Shown: in pieces, positions 63,022 through 64,000 of the stretch | Numbering within the stretch: position 1 is the first letter of the stretch | How the letters are laid out: the number at the start of each line of letters is the position of its first letter | Source: Acidobacteriota bacterium | GTDB lineage: Bacteria > Acidobacteriota > Terriglobia > Acidiferrales > UBA7541 | Assembly: GCA_013289665.1 (NCBI GenBank) | Contig: JABCZN010000007.1 | Span: forward strand, 62,001-126,000 | Direction of reading: 5' to 3' | DNA length: 64,000 nt | Program-made: the position numbers and the translations under genes | Notes under the pieces: generated by a model | Told to the model about the DNA's origin: nothing | Databases searched by the model: none | The model's input: the letters and a program-made list of their open reading frames with translations, nothing else

Positions 63022-64000
63022 TCAGGCTTGCGGCTTTGCGCCGCGGCGTTCCGTGCGGATCTGGGCGCTTTGGGCGCGCAGGATGAAGGGCTTTGATTTG
63101 TTTTCTTTCTCGTGCCGGGCAAAAAGTCGGATGCCAGCCGGCTTTTCGGGAGCCAGCAGGTCCTCGGCGGCTCTGGTGATATCGAGGACCAGGGTGATGG
63201 GTTTGTGGCGCTTGTCGGCCATGGTATCGGCCAGGACGGAGAGAGAGCCGATCTGCAAGCGGCGATCGCCGCGTACGGCAGCGACATCGAAAACGCCAGT
63301 GACGTCCTCTGGAATTTCCACGCCATGCAGGACAAGAACCATGGGAGTGCTTTCGCGGAACTGGGTCAGAAGAGTCTCGCGCACCTCCTGGCTGACTTTC
63401 AGGAACGAGAGAGGATCCGGGCCCGGGAGGCAGCAGATCAGTTCGCAGATGTAAATCTCGTAATAGATGGGGATACGGATGCGAGGCAGGGTGTAAACGT
63501 AGCGCAGATTGTTGCGGTGGTCGAGAACATCGGCAGCGCTGATGGAAACTACTTTCTGGTTCTCGTCGTAAAACGACCAGCGGGCGGTGAGAAAACCGGA
63601 GTCGGTGGGATTCTTGAAGTCGGTGCCGGTGCCGCCGGGTTGGCCGTTCCAACCGCTCCAGAGTTTGTCGATGTTGCAGTGATGAGCGAAGAAAATCGGG
63701 TCGCGAGCGGCGTAGCCGAGATTGCCCATGTCTTCAAAGGGCGACGCGGCCGGGCCGACATCGCTGTGAATAATGTTGTGGGGGTCGTTTTCACAGGCCC
63801 CGGCGAAAGCGGCGGTGCCGCCAAAGCTGGCGAAGTCCGTGATGCCGTAAAGAGTGTGGATGCGCGAGGTGGTGCCATCGGAGGCCGGCAAATTGCCGCC
63901 ACCGGCGATGCCTGAATCGCGACTGGAATCCCAGAGCGGGTTGCCCGTGTTGCCGGGATTGCGATACGGGGACGGCATGCTGCGGCTGTTCTCCCAATCC
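63022..64000 (-). CDS. Polyphenol oxidase / tyrosinase family protein, 5' end outside window
   Basis: About 325 C-terminal residues are visible; the frame is open to the right edge (DWENSRSMPSPYRNP). The second copper site is present: ENDPHNIIHSDVG and DPIFFAHHCNIDKLW. Behind it come FLTARWSFYDENQKVV, like the DWL domain of plant polyphenol oxidases, and a C-terminal region with VTGVFDVAAVRGDRRLQIGSL, like the following KFDV domain. The first copper site must lie upstream. The enzyme oxidises phenols to quinones. Confidence 0.85.
   Translation of the reverse strand, partial: DWENSRSMPSPYRNPGNTGNPLWDSSRDSGIAGGGNLPASDGTTSRIHTLYGITDFASFGGTAAFAGACENDPHNIIHSDVGPAASPFEDMGNLGYAARDPIFFAHHCNIDKLWSGWNGQPGGTGTDFKNPTDSGFLTARWSFYDENQKVVSISAADVLDHRNNLRYVYTLPRIRIPIYYEIYICELICCLPGPDPLSFLKVSQEVRETLLTQFRESTPMVLVLHGVEIPEDVTGVFDVAAVRGDRRLQIGSLSVLADTMADKRHKPITLVLDITRAAEDLLAPEKPAGIRLFARHEKENKSKPFILRAQSAQIRTERRGAKPQA

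Noticed and set aside
1..64000. tRNA, rRNA, CRISPR array, insertion sequence or prophage
   Set aside because: No regularly spaced direct repeats, no transposase, integrase or phage gene and no cloverleaf-like intergenic sequence were noticed while reading both strands.

Overview
The window looks like a chromosomal segment of a Gram-negative soil bacterium, most likely an acidobacterium (Acidobacteriota, class Terriglobia). This is inferred from the moderately high GC, the many exported hypothetical proteins of acidobacterial style, the outer-membrane efflux system, a CHASE2 cyclase, the XRE/NfeD/flotillin/PspA locus and short intergenic palindromes of a kind common in that phylum. No rRNA, tRNA, CRISPR array, transposase or integrase was seen. 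Both ends cut genes: an unrecognised C-terminus on the left and a polyphenol oxidase on the right.

1-7.4 kb: a plus-strand operon couples an exported protein and a family 5 solute-binding protein to an NtrY-like kinase and an NtrC-type sigma-54 activator, followed by a membrane acyltransferase-like protein. 7.5-11.6 kb: a membrane-stress locus with its own XRE regulator and a palindromic operator, an NfeD/YqiJ-like protein, a YqiK-like flotillin, a 42-residue membrane peptide, PspA and a small membrane protein. 11.7-15.5 kb: mostly small or hypothetical genes and a polysaccharide deacetylase. 15.5-20.5 kb (minus): a second kinase/sigma-54 regulator pair with a lipoprotein and a ThiO-like oxidase. 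20.7-24.3 kb: an orphan antitoxin-like regulator, an exported paralogue of the 14.7 kb protein, and the MsrPQ methionine sulfoxide reductase.

24.3-26.1 kb (minus): inositol-phosphatase family enzyme, DUF488 protein and family 5 uracil-DNA glycosylase. Divergent from these, 26.2-32.5 kb holds an aromatic amino acid cluster in the order trpC, trpF, trpB, trpA, chorismate mutase, DAHP synthase, tyrA. Its TrpF carries an extra C-terminal domain. 32.6-46.5 kb is mixed housekeeping: cytochrome P460, an AraC regulator, both 3-oxoacid CoA-transferase subunits, pgsA, rhomboid, RlpA, HIT, dipeptidyl peptidase IV, threonylcarbamoyl-AMP synthase and a CPA2 antiporter. 47.0-53.0 kb (minus) is a complete tripartite RND efflux operon. 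53.5-58.0 kb carries SodC and a signalling module of PP2C phosphatase, double-FHA protein and CHASE2 adenylate/guanylate cyclase. 58.3-64 kb holds an exported protein, an Fpg-type glycosylase, RmuC, two gene remnants or short frames, a cysteine-rich hypothetical protein and the truncated polyphenol oxidase.

The points most worth a second look are the XRE-flotillin-PspA locus with its embedded micro-gene, the TrpF fusion, the PP2C/FHA/cyclase module without a kinase, and a dispersed family of intergenic palindromes. All functional calls come from reading the sequence. No database search was run.
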